64,000 nt of DNA, taken from NCBI RefSeq assembly GCF_019429525.1, contig NZ_JAHXZL010000002.1, positions 372,001 through 436,000 on the forward strand, read 5' to 3'. Made by a program: the position numbers and the translations under genes. A model generated the notes under the pieces. It saw only the letters and a program-made list of their open reading frames with translations. It did not search any database and was not told the origin of the DNA. Below, piece after piece: positions 54,019-64,000 of this stretch; positions within the stretch are counted from its first letter, which is position 1, and the number at the start of each line of letters is the position of its first letter. Origin of the DNA: Sphingomonas folli (GTDB lineage Bacteria; Pseudomonadota; Alphaproteobacteria; Sphingomonadales; Sphingomonadaceae).

Positions 54019-55677
54019 TCAGCTGCCGCCCTGGGCATGGTCGCGCGCCGCGTCGCCGTCGCCCGGCGCGACCGCCGGCGCGGCACTCGGCAGCGCCAGC
54101 CGCAGCCGCTCCGGCAGGAAGTCGAGCCGGCCGCCCAGCTCGACCGCGAGGTTGCGCGCCAGCCGCAGCGCGAAGCCGATGCCGAGGAGCGGCGCGCCCT
54201 CGTCGTCGCTCACCGCCTCGTCGTCGAGCGCGAGCAGCGCGACCTCGTCGCGCCCGACCAGCGCGACGGGCAGCGCGATCGTCAGCGCGATCGTCAGCGC
54301 GACCGACTCGCCGAGCGGCTCGACCGCCACGCCGAGCAGTTCGCCGCGCGTCGCGGCGGCGAGCAACGTCGCGAACAGCCGCTGCACCAGCCGCTCGGCG
54401 GCGTGCGCGTCGGCGGCCCAGAGCGCGGCGCCGGGTTCGGGCAGCGCCAGCGCGCCGCCGCGCAGCGCGGCGAGCGGCGCGAGATCCTGCGCGACCCGCC
54501 CCAGCAGCGGCGCGATCGCGACCACGTCGTCGCGCAGATCGAGCGCCTTGCCCTCCAGCCGCGCGGCGAGGTCGAGATCGTCGATCGCGCCGATCAGCCC
54601 GGCGACATGGCGACGGATCGCGGCGGCGCGGTCGCGATAGCGCGGCGGTACCGGGCCGAGCAGTTCCTGCTCGATCAGCTCGGAGAAACCCGCGATCGCG
54701 TTGGTGGGCGTGCGCAGCTCGTGGACCAGCCGGCGCAGTCCCTCGGCCCCGGCGCCACCCGTCACCGAACGCGTCGCGCCGGCGCTCTCCTCGGCGCGCG
54801 GTCGCCGCGCGCGGCCGCGGAAGCCGACGAAGCTGCCGCTGGCGAGATCGAACATCGGCGCCCCCGAGATGCGCCAGTCGCCGCCCACCGCCGATTCGCC
54901 CGGCACGCGCAGCCGCGCGTCGGCGAAGGTGGCGCGCTTGCGGAACGCTCCCGCGGCGACGCCGTCGACGTGATGGTGCGACGGCACCAGCGCGGCATCA
55001 TGGTTGAGCGACAGCCCGATCAGCGCGCCGCGCGGGCCGGTGTCGACCCAGCGGATGATCCCGACCGCGTCGGTCTCGAAGCGAAAGGCGTGCACGGTCG
55101 CGGGCGACGGCTCGGTCAGGCCGTACGCGGCGCCGCGCTGGCGCTGATAGGCCTCGATGCGGTGGACCAGGTCGGCCACCTCGAACCGCTCGCCCGCGCC
55201 GCTCACGCCGGCGGCCGCCGGCGTCGGCGCGGCCGCGGGCGGCGCGTCGGGCTCGGGCAGCGCGAAGTCGGTCGAGCCGAACGCCTCAAGCGCGCGGCTG
55301 ACCGAGGGCGCGAGATCGCCGCGACGACGCAGCACGCTGCGGCCGTGCGGGCCGAGCTGCGGCAGCAGCACGTCCCATTCCTCGGGCGACAGCCGCGCGA
55401 CGCGGAGCATCGTCGCCGCGATCTCGGGCGTGTCCTCGGCGAAGAAGGCGACGAGCGCGGCGGGCGGGTCGGCCAGCGCCAGCCCGCGCGCGGCGGCCGC
55501 ACGCACCTCGGTGGGCACGGTCGGGCGCAGGTCGCGCAGCCGCGCCACCAGCGCCGGCTCGGCCGGCGCGCGGCCGCGCCCGATCAGGTCGACCAGCTGG
55601 CGGAAAGCCGCGCGCGCGCCGAACGCCGTGGAGACGTCGGCGGCGAGAACGGTCTTCAGACTGTCGTCGAACCGCAC
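54019..55677 (-). CDS. sensor histidine kinase-like protein with PAS region and degenerate ATPase domain
   Basis: A 552-residue soluble protein. The N-terminal 140 residues are helical and HEAT-like (LRDLRPTVPTEVRAAAARGL). A PAS-like domain lies at about 195-290 (FRFETDAVGIIRWVD, GDWRISGAPMFD). A dimerization domain has H319 in LVHELRTPTNAIAGFSEL. In the ATPase part the N-box (AERLVQRLFATLLAAA) lacks the asparagine and the G-boxes are reduced to DDEGAPLLGIGFALRLARN. No response regulator is adjacent. It may be a weak or inactive kinase; the phospho-acceptor site itself is intact. Confidence 0.82.
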   Translation of the reverse strand: MRFDDSLKTVLAADVSTAFGARAAFRQLVDLIGRGRAPAEPALVARLRDLRPTVPTEVRAAAARGLALADPPAALVAFFAEDTPEIAATMLRVARLSPEEWDVLLPQLGPHGRSVLRRRGDLAPSVSRALEAFGSTDFALPEPDAPPAAAPTPAAAGVSGAGERFEVADLVHRIEAYQRQRGAAYGLTEPSPATVHAFRFETDAVGIIRWVDTGPRGALIGLSLNHDAALVPSHHHVDGVAAGAFRKRATFADARLRVPGESAVGGDWRISGAPMFDLASGSFVGFRGRARRPRAEESAGATRSVTGGAGAEGLRRLVHELRTPTNAIAGFSELIEQELLGPVPPRYRDRAAAIRRHVAGLIGAIDDLDLAARLEGKALDLRDDVVAIAPLLGRVAQDLAPLAALRGGALALPEPGAALWAADAHAAERLVQRLFATLLAAATRGELLGVAVEPLGESVALTIALTIALPVALVGRDEVALLALDDEAVSDDEGAPLLGIGFALRLARNLAVELGGRLDFLPERLRLALPSAAPAVAPGDGDAARDHAQGGS

Positions 55678-55780
55678 CGGTGGCTAGCCCTCTGCTGCTG
55701 ATGAACGGCGCGCCGTCGGCTCGCCTGCGCCGTACATAGAGCGGGCCCGAAACGGTCGCTAACGCTCATTGCGGCGCAAA

Positions 55781-55825
55781 AAGCTGCCATGTCGCAGCTT
55801 GGCACAATTGCGCTGGCACGCAATT
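55781..55825 (+). promoter_or_regulatory. palindromes upstream of the Lrp-type gene
   Basis: Two inverted repeats lie in the 210-bp spacer between the divergent kinase and lrp genes: AAGCTG-N8-CAGCTT at 55781-55800 and AATTGCG-N6-CGCAATT at 55806-55825. The DNA here is AT-richer than its surroundings. Lrp/AsnC proteins usually autoregulate through such palindromes, so these are candidate operators; this is inference. Confidence 0.5.
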
Positions 55826-55887
55826 TTATTGTAGCGGGGCGTTCCGAAGCTATCGCGAAACTGCGCGATCAGCAGCTAAGAGGCGTC

Positions 55888-56349
55888 ATGACCCTGGACC
55901 GTATCGACCGTCAGATCCTCGCGCTGCTGCAGGAGGACGGGCGCATGACCAACGTGGAGCTCGCCGAGCGCGTCGGGCTCACCGCGCCGCCGTGCCTGCG
56001 CCGGGTCCGCGCGCTGGAACAGGCGGGCGTGATCCGCGGCTATCACGCCGAGTGCGACCCGGCGCAGCTCGGCTTCCCGATCACCGTGTTCGCGATGGTC
56101 AGCCTGCGCAGCCAGGCCGAGCAGGACCTCGCCGCCTTCGAGAGCCATGTCGCCGCGATCCCCGAGGTGCGCGAATGCCACATGCTCAACGGCGAGATCG
56201 ACTTCATCCTCAAGATCGTCGCCGCCGATCTGGAGAGCTTCCAGCGGATCCTGACGACCAAGCTCACGTCGGCGCCCAACGTGGCGAGCGTGAAATCGTC
56301 GCTGACGATCCGCAGCTCCAAGTCGCAGGTCGGCGTGCCGATCGCGTGA
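55888..56349 (+). CDS. Lrp/AsnC family transcriptional regulator
   Basis: A 153-residue regulator. The N-terminal helix-turn-helix spans LDRIDRQILALLQEDGRMTNVELAERVGLTAPPCLRRVRALE (about residues 3-44) and the C-terminal RAM ligand-binding domain includes FAMVSLRSQAEQDLAAFE and VRECHMLNGEIDFILKIV. The ATG at 55888 follows AAGAGG at a 4-5 base distance; frames further upstream would cover the palindromes. The controlled genes and ligand cannot be read here; no amino-acid exporter or catabolic gene is adjacent. Confidence 0.93.
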   Translation: MTLDRIDRQILALLQEDGRMTNVELAERVGLTAPPCLRRVRALEQAGVIRGYHAECDPAQLGFPITVFAMVSLRSQAEQDLAAFESHVAAIPEVRECHMLNGEIDFILKIVAADLESFQRILTTKLTSAPNVASVKSSLTIRSSKSQVGVPIA

Positions 56350-56376
56350 GACGGGAGGCCGCGAAGGCGCCCAGAT

Positions 56377-56490
56377 CCTCCCCGGCACGGGGAGTGCGGG
56401 CGTTGGCTTGCCCCGGCAAGCCAAGATGGTGTCCGGAGACACCATCTCGCCCGCACTGGTAGCGCGACGCGCTGACGGAGGAGGCTCTTC
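56377..56490. repeat. composite repeat with a perfect three-way junction
   Basis: A CTCCCCG-GCA-CGGGGAG hairpin (from 56377) is followed by an outer 10-bp stem AGTGCGGGCG (56393-56402) / CGCCCGCACT (56448-56457). Inside it are two contiguous hairpins: TTGGCTTGCC-CC-GGCAAGCCAA (56403-56424) and GATGGTGTC-CGGA-GACACCATC (56425-56446). Then GCGCGACGCGC and GCTGACGGAGGAGG follow, as in the repeats at 4351 and 29221. The rest of the 56350-56628 spacer shows no gene. Confidence 0.8.
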
Positions 56491-56628
56491 GCGGGCGCCT
56501 CGCTGCGTGGCGTTCTAATCACTCGCGACGTGGGCGCGGAGAGCTCCCTCCACCATGCTGCGCAATGGTCCCCCTCCCCGCCGAGCGGGGAGGATCGGCC
56601 GTGCCCTTCTATGGGCGCGGCCGTCACC

Positions 56629-57909
56629 TCACGCCTGCGGCGGGTGGTCGAGGAACTCGATCCACCAGGCGGCGATGTCCGAGCGTGGGCTGCCCTGCAC
56701 CGCCTGGAAGGCGGTCTTGGCGCCTGCGGTATCGCCCGAGTTCGCCAGCGCGATGCCGAGCCGCGTGTTCACCGTGTTGGCGTCCACGCCGCCCTTCTGC
56801 AGCGCGGTGCGGTACAGCGCGACCGACTTGGCCCACTCGCCGGTGCCCAGATACGCGTCCGCGGTGCTGGCGGCGAGCTTGCCGTCCGCCGCCTTCTGGG
56901 CGCGCGCCTCGACCGCGGCCATCGAGCCCTCGTTCGAGATCGACTTGTTCGACGCCGCGAGCAGGCTGTTGGCGTTGGCGCTGTCGGCCGGGATCTTGCC
57001 CGCGGCCTTGCCCTCGGTCAGCACCGCCTTCGACTCCCACGGCAGGCCCTGGTCGAAGGTCCACTGCGCGTAGATCTCATAGTCATACTGGTCCGCCAGC
57101 GCCTTGCCGGTGCGCAGCAGGCGGAACAGGTCGACCTTCTGGTTCTTGTCGAGCGTCGCCACCGCCTGGGTCTGGATGCCCCAGAACGTCAGCATGTCGC
57201 GCCAGTTCTTCTTGGTCGGATAGGCCGCCAGATAGCGGCGCATCCACGCCACCGTCTCGGCGTTGTTCTTCGCCTGGTTGTTCTTGGCGATGGCGTATTT
57301 GTAGATGTCCTCGCTCGGCTTGGTGCCGGCGGCGACCTGCTGGTCGACCATCTTGGCCAGCGCGGCCGAACCGCCCGCGACGTCGCCCGAGTCCATCTTC
57401 AGCTTGACCAGCTGCAGCGGCAGGTTGGGATCGTTGTAGCCCAGCTGCTGCGCCTGCTCGAAGAAGCGCGAGGCACCCGCCGGGTCCTTGGCGTTGGCGG
57501 CGATGACGCCGCGCTGATAGGCGTAGCGCGCCTTGTCCGCCGGCGGCGTGCGCGGGCTGGCGATCAGCGCGTCGAGCGGCGCGGTCAGGCCGGCCGAGCC
57601 GCCGCCGCTGTCCATCTTGATCGCCTCGAGGTTCAGCCGCAGCGCCGCCGCGATATACTTCTCGTCGTCGGTCTTGGCCGCGGCCTCGACCTGCGCCACC
57701 AGCGGCGTGGCCGTGGCGGTGTCCTTGGCGGCGAGCGCGGTCTGCGCCTGCGCCGCGGGCCCACGGACCTCGTTGCTGAGCTTCAGCTGCGAGCCCTGGT
57801 CCTTTTTGTCGTCTTTCTTCTGCGCCAGCGCGGGCTGCGCGAGCGCGACCGTGGCGCCCCCGGCGAGCAGCGCGGCCATGACGGCGTTCGAAAGCATCTT
57901 CATCGACAT
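56629..57909 (-). CDS. secreted tetratricopeptide-repeat protein
   Basis: A 426-residue protein with a signal peptide (hydrophobic core MLSNAVMAALLAGGATVALA, probable cleavage after ALAQ or PALAQ at about residue 29) and an alpha-helical body of TPR type: KARYAYQRGVIAANAKDPAGASRFFEQAQQLG pieces, DAYLGTGEWAKSVALYRTALQKGG and TRLGIALANSGDTAGAKTAF are clear repeats. It is expected in the periplasm. A start at the ATG 57909 or at the ATG 57903 is possible; GGAG lies upstream of both. Function unknown; such proteins are common and well expressed in sphingomonads. Confidence 0.8.
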   Translation of the reverse strand: MSMKMLSNAVMAALLAGGATVALAQPALAQKKDDKKDQGSQLKLSNEVRGPAAQAQTALAAKDTATATPLVAQVEAAAKTDDEKYIAAALRLNLEAIKMDSGGGSAGLTAPLDALIASPRTPPADKARYAYQRGVIAANAKDPAGASRFFEQAQQLGYNDPNLPLQLVKLKMDSGDVAGGSAALAKMVDQQVAAGTKPSEDIYKYAIAKNNQAKNNAETVAWMRRYLAAYPTKKNWRDMLTFWGIQTQAVATLDKNQKVDLFRLLRTGKALADQYDYEIYAQWTFDQGLPWESKAVLTEGKAAGKIPADSANANSLLAASNKSISNEGSMAAVEARAQKAADGKLAASTADAYLGTGEWAKSVALYRTALQKGGVDANTVNTRLGIALANSGDTAGAKTAFQAVQGSPRSDIAAWWIEFLDHPPQA

Positions 57910-58077
57910 GTCTCTCCAGAATCTGCGCCAGCAAGTCGCGCCAGGAAAATCTCAGGCGAAACGCTCGCCCGCCGCTCTAGTGCCGGTCACGCGGCGGTTC
58001 AAGGAAGCGCGGGTGACATTGCGTGTCGCCGCTGAACCGCGATTGAACGCGCCCCGGGCGCGGCGTAGGGCGTCGCG

Positions 58078-58824
58078 ATGATCGCCGTTCTGTCGCCAGC
58101 CAAGACGCTGGACCTCGAGACCCCGCCCCCCTTCCCCACCACGCCCGCGCGCTTCGCCGCCGAGGCAGCGACGCTGGCGCACGCCGCCGCGCACCTGACG
58201 CAGAAGAAGCTGGCCGAGCTGATGAAGATCTCGCCCGCGCTGGCCAAGCTCAATGCCGATCGCTTCCGCGACTTCGACGCCGCCGAGGAGCGCCCCGCGC
58301 TCTACACCTTCGCGGGCGACGTCTACGCCGGGTTCGAGGCGGCGACGCTCGACGAGGCGGCGGTGCGCTTCGCGCAGGACCATGTCCGGCTGCTCTCGGG
58401 GCTGTACGGCATCCTGCGCCCGCTCGACGGCATCCGCCCGTACCGGCTCGAGATGGGCACGCGCTGGGCGCCGCGGAAGAAGAAGCTGACCGACTGGTGG
58501 GGCGATCGCGTCGCGGGCGCGCTCGCCGAGGACCTGACGGCCGAGGGCTCCGGCGTGGTGCTCAACCTCGCGAGCCAGGAATATTGGGAGGTGGTCGCCG
58601 ATCGGCTCCCCGACGATGTCCGCGTGCTCGCGGTCGACTTCCGCGAGGCCGACGGGCGCTTCGTCAGCTTCCACGCCAAGAAGGCGCGCGGGATGATGGC
58701 GCGCTACCTGGTCGAGCATCACGTCACCGACGTCGAGGGCATGAGGGCGTTCGACACCGCCGGCTACCGCTTCGCGCCCGAGCAGAGCGACGACGCGCGC
58801 TGGACCTTCGAGCGCGCGGCATGA
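58078..58824 (+). CDS. yaaA: peroxide stress protein YaaA (UPF0246)
   Basis: A 248-residue YaaA family protein: MIAVLSPAKTLDLETP at the start, QDHVRLLSGLYGILRPLDGIRPYRLEMGTR in the middle, LNLASQEYWEVV and a basic C-terminal FVSFHAKKARGMMARYLVE. In E. coli YaaA lowers free iron and protects DNA during hydrogen peroxide stress and has a DNA-binding fold. Its stop overlaps the SDR gene (ATGA). Confidence 0.95.
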   Translation: MIAVLSPAKTLDLETPPPFPTTPARFAAEAATLAHAAAHLTQKKLAELMKISPALAKLNADRFRDFDAAEERPALYTFAGDVYAGFEAATLDEAAVRFAQDHVRLLSGLYGILRPLDGIRPYRLEMGTRWAPRKKKLTDWWGDRVAGALAEDLTAEGSGVVLNLASQEYWEVVADRLPDDVRVLAVDFREADGRFVSFHAKKARGMMARYLVEHHVTDVEGMRAFDTAGYRFAPEQSDDARWTFERAA

Positions 58825-59480
58825 CCCGCGCGGTGGTGATCGGCGCGGGGGGCGGCATCGGCGCCGCGCTCGCCGAGGCGCTGGAGGAAGAGGGTCAGGA
58901 CGTGCTGCGGCTCGCGCGCGGCGACCTCGACGTCACCGACGAGGCGTCGGTCGCGGCCGCCGCGGCGCGCGCGGGCGCGCCCGAGCTGGTGATCGTCGCG
59001 ACCGGGCTGCTCCACGACGCCGAGCACGGGCCGGAGAAGGCGCTGCGCGATCTCGACCCGGTCTGGCTGGCGCGGCAATATGCGGTCAACGCGATCGGGC
59101 CCGCGCTGGTGGCCAAGCATTTCCTGCCGATCATGCCGCGCACGGGGAGGTCGGTCTTCGCGGCGCTGTCGGCGCGGGTGGGCAGCATCTCGGACAACCG
59201 GCTCGGCGGCTGGTACGGCTATCGCGCGAGCAAGGCCGCGCTCCACCAGCTGATCCGCACGCTCGCGATCGAGGACAAGCGCCGCAACGACCGGGGGCTC
59301 GTGGTGGCGCTGCACCCGGGCACGGTCGACACGCGCCTCTCCAAGCCGTTCCAGCAGCGCGGGCGCGACCTGTTCCAGCCCGGCCGCGCCGCGGTGCAGC
59401 TGCTCGACGTGCTGGACGGGCTGCGCCCGACCGACAGCGGCAAGATCTTCGCCTGGGACGGGGCGGAGATCGCGCCGTAG
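58821..59480 (+). CDS. short-chain dehydrogenase/reductase family protein
   Basis: A 219-residue SDR. The dinucleotide site is VVIGAGGGIGAALAEAL (residues 5-21), the acidic DLDVTD follows at about 37, and the catalytic Tyr-Lys pair is in YGYRASKAALHQLI (Y and K near residues 134 and 138) with a preceding serine in ALSARVGSI. It resembles CsgA-type oxidoreductases. Substrate unknown. It is coupled to yaaA (ATGA) and followed by a palindromic repeat. Confidence 0.9.
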   Translation: MTRAVVIGAGGGIGAALAEALEEEGQDVLRLARGDLDVTDEASVAAAAARAGAPELVIVATGLLHDAEHGPEKALRDLDPVWLARQYAVNAIGPALVAKHFLPIMPRTGRSVFAALSARVGSISDNRLGGWYGYRASKAALHQLIRTLAIEDKRRNDRGLVVALHPGTVDTRLSKPFQQRGRDLFQPGRAAVQLLDVLDGLRPTDSGKIFAWDGAEIAP

Positions 59481-59510
59481 CCGCTCGGCGCAGCGCTCTC
59501 CTCGCCAGTG

Positions 59511-59603
59511 CCCCCCCCCGGCGGACGCCGGGGTCCAGTTGGGACGACCTCGGAGGCGTAAGCTGACGTCCCCCACCTGGACCCCGGCGTGCGCCGGGGT
59601 GGA
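59511..59603. repeat. palindromic repeat (GGGTCCAG type) upstream of gyrA
   Basis: Arms CCCCGGCGGACGCCGGGGTC followed by CAG, and CTGGACCCCGGCGTGCGCCG followed by GGG, about 40 bp apart. It is nearly the same element as at 21366-21455 between secD and secF, and shares its layout with the one inside cobN. It lies in the leader of gyrA. Confidence 0.8.
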
Positions 59604-59740
59604 GCTGATTGGGTGAGTTCCCGCCCACTCTACCCCCGCTCCGGGTAAGCCCCCCACGCGCACGCGCGCGTACGCGTGACTTTGTGGCCGCGCCGTCCTA
59701 CACCCCCGCGCAGCAACGATCCGCAAAAGAAAGAAGCATC

Positions 59741-62556
<2,816 letters not shown>

Positions 62557-62557
<1 letters not shown>

Positions 62558-62913
62558 TGGCGGAGGAAAGGCCGACCCTTGCCTATAAGGTGCTGACCGG
62601 CGAGCAGCTCGCCGCGCTGGAGCGCGACGGTCGCTTCGACGGCGCGCCGGTGGACCTTGCCGACGGTTACGTCCATCTCTCCACCGCGGCGCAGCTCACC
62701 GCGACGGTGGACAAGCATTTCGCCGGGCAGGACGATCTCCACGTCGCGGCGGTCGATCTCGCGGCCTATGGCGACCGGCTCCGCTGGGAGGAGGCGCGCG
62801 AGGGGCAGCTGTTCCCGCATGTGTACGAGCCGCTGCTGCTCGAGACGGTGGTGGCCTATGGCGCGCTCGAGCGGCTCGAGGACGGCACGGTGAAGCTGCC
62901 GGTAGCGGGGTGA
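62557..62913 (+). CDS. DUF952 domain-containing protein
   Basis: A 118-residue DUF952 protein: AYKVLTGEQLAALERDGRFDG, DLADGYVHLSTAAQLTATVDKHFAGQDD and LRWEEAREGQLFPHVYEPL carry the conserved histidine and arginine residues. The family resembles ADP-ribose-binding or transferase-like folds, but function is unproven. The ATG overlaps the gyrA stop (TGATG); a GTG one codon earlier is also possible. Confidence 0.88.
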
Positions 62914-63235
62914 GGTGATGCGGGGTGGAGGGCGTCGGGCTCCCCTGCCCCGCCCCCGTCGTGCTATCCGGTTCGGCATCCCTGACGCCACAAGCGGCTG
63001 CGCCACGCGGTCGTGGACGTCGCCGCTCGCCCCCCCGTCGCCCGGCCGTGTCCCCGGACCCATCGCCCGTGTCGTCAGCCGCCGCTGCGTCGGCGGCGAG
63101 GTGAATCTCGGACCAAGCCCTGATCACGGCGAGCGGGAAGATGGACGGGCCTCGACGAGAGGTGCTCCCGGCGGAGCCCGGAGCCACCGGCGCCGCGCCG
63201 ACGGAGCCTGGGCTCCTGCGTCCGCAGGAGCACCC
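62914..63235. other. spacer with degenerate palindromic repeat
   Basis: A 322-bp gap between convergent DUF952 and DUF488 genes. At about 63163-63234 an inverted pair is seen: GGTGCTCCCGGCGGAGCCC and GGGCTCCTGCGTCCGCAGG followed by AGCACC. The right copy has its own hairpin, the left one has lost it. The remainder shows no gene or RNA. Confidence 0.55.
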
Positions 63236-63667
63236 TCAGGCGTAAAGGTCGACCACCTCGCGCCCCTCACCCACCGCGCCGAGCAGCAACGTACGGTGGC
63301 AGTGGCAGGGGTCGCGCTCGAAGCACAGCAGAGCGCTCGGGCGCTCGTCCGCCAGCTCGAGCATCTGCGCCGCCGCCACCTGCGCCTCGGGCAGCGCGAG
63401 CTGCGCCGCGTAGACCGCGGTGAGTGTCGCCACGTCGCCCTTCTTGGCGGCGTCCCGCCCCGGCTTGGGCGTGCCGAGCGGCTTCAGATGAACGTAGTCG
63501 ATGCCGACCTCCTTCAACGCCGCGGCGAGCGACGACTTGGAGAAACCCGGCCGCCGCGACAGCGGCAGCGCGCGCACGTCGATCACGCGCTCGACCCCCG
63601 CCGCGGTGAGCGCCGCCAGGAAGGCGTCGACCGTCGTTCCCTCATAGCCGATGGTGTAGATCGTCAT
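63236..63667 (-). CDS. DUF488 domain-containing protein
   Basis: A 143-residue DUF488 protein: [18 protein letters not shown] at the start, [38 protein letters not shown] and a C-terminal [16 protein letters not shown] with the conserved cysteine/histidine set. The family is uncharacterized. The ATG at 63667 begins [10 protein letters not shown]; ten further codons upstream are possible but do not match the family. It is divergent from trmFO. Confidence 0.9.
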   Translation of the reverse strand: MTIYTIGYEGTTVDAFLAALTAAGVERVIDVRALPLSRRPGFSKSSLAAALKEVGIDYVHLKPLGTPKPGRDAAKKGDVATLTAVYAAQLALPEAQVAAAQMLELADERPSALLCFERDPCHCHRTLLLGAVGEGREVVDLYA

Positions 63668-63726
63668 CGCGCCACGCTGGCCGCGCGCACCTGACAAGGC
63701 AAGCGCGAGCCGCTATCGCGCCCCCG

Positions 63727-64000
63727 ATGGAACATGACATTCACGTGATCGGCGGGGGACTTGCCGGGTCGGAGGCGGCGTGGCAGCTGGCCGAGGCCGG
63801 GTGGCGCGTCCGCCTCTCCGAGATGCGCGGCGGCGGCGACACCACCCCGGCACACCACGGCGACCAGCTCGCCGAGCTGGTCTGCTCGAACAGCTTCCGC
63901 TCCGACGATGCCGAGAACAACGCGGTCGGGCTGCTCCACCAGGAGATGCGCGCGCTCGGCTCGCTGATCCTGCGCGAGGGCGACCGCCACCGCGTCCCCG
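63727..64000 (+). CDS. trmFO: tRNA (uracil-5-)-methyltransferase TrmFO, N-terminal part
   Basis: TrmFO is the folate- and FAD-dependent enzyme that makes T54 in the tRNA T-loop. The visible 91 residues contain the FAD site [20 protein letters not shown], then VRLSEMRG and [27 protein letters not shown], all specific to TrmFO (formerly Gid). The gene runs off the end of the window. This enzyme is typical of Alphaproteobacteria and Firmicutes. Confidence 0.95.
   Translation, partial: MEHDIHVIGGGLAGSEAAWQLAEAGWRVRLSEMRGGGDTTPAHHGDQLAELVCSNSFRSDDAENNAVGLLHQEMRALGSLILREGDRHRVP

Overview
The window is high-GC DNA with an alphaproteobacterial gene complement, most likely from a member of the Sphingomonadales (Sphingomonas-like). 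This rests on very high GC in nearly every gene, frequent GTG and TTG starts, 4-base start/stop overlaps inside operons, the presence of UPF0262, a DUF5818-type protein, an aerobic (CobG/CobF) cobalamin pathway and many intergenic palindromic repeats. The assignment is inference from gene content; no rRNA is present.

Layout. 0-9 kb: an ArsC-like reductase and a phospholipase D family protein, purL, a DUF418 membrane protein, an iron-storage pair (bfd, bfr) behind two palindromic operator-like sites, and a chemoreceptor. 8.8-15.4 kb, all minus strand: an Hpt protein, der, bamB, a YfgM-like TPR protein, panB, a small membrane protein, an ArsC/Spx-like protein and an aspartate/glutamate racemase. 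15.6-19.1 kb: two surface-polysaccharide membrane proteins (acyltransferase 3 and an O-antigen ligase/polymerase type) of visibly lower GC, flanked by gene-poor DNA and ending at tRNA-Pro(GGG). 19.4-23.5 kb: yajC-secD-secF and two small conserved genes.

23.5-46.2 kb is the centre of the window: a nearly complete aerobic cobalamin locus. A first cobalamin riboswitch precedes cobW-cobN-cobG-cobH-cobI-cobJ; cobK lies on the opposite strand; then cobL-cobE-cobM-cobB-cobF. A second, differently built cobalamin riboswitch precedes the cobalt transporter cbtB-cbtA and cobO, a DUF1636 gene, cobT, cobC and cobS. cobQ, cbiB and the threonine-phosphate decarboxylase gene run on the minus strand, and cobU closes the cluster. 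Together these cover cobalt uptake, corrin ring methylation and contraction, cobalt insertion (CobN only), amidation, adenosylation, aminopropanol attachment and nucleotide loop assembly. Not seen here: uroporphyrinogen III methyltransferase (cobA), the chelatase partners CobS/CobT (Pseudomonas naming) and bluB.

The most unusual feature is that three genes of this cluster (cobN, cobG, cbiB) each carry a palindromic repeat of the kind that elsewhere in the window sits between genes. In all three the reading frame stays open, so the repeats add about 40 to 110 residues to the enzymes. This resembles in principle the Rickettsia palindromic elements.

46.4-64 kb: dnaB; UPF0262, an inactive-looking GH25-like protein and cdd; a cytochrome bo-type quinol oxidase operon (DUF5818 protein, cyoA-B-C-D); a CAT-anticodon tRNA (probably tRNA-Ile2); a histidine kinase with a degenerate ATPase domain; an Lrp/AsnC regulator with palindromes upstream; a repeat that can fold into a perfect three-way junction; a periplasmic TPR protein; yaaA; an SDR oxidoreductase; gyrA; DUF952 and DUF488 proteins; and the first part of trmFO.
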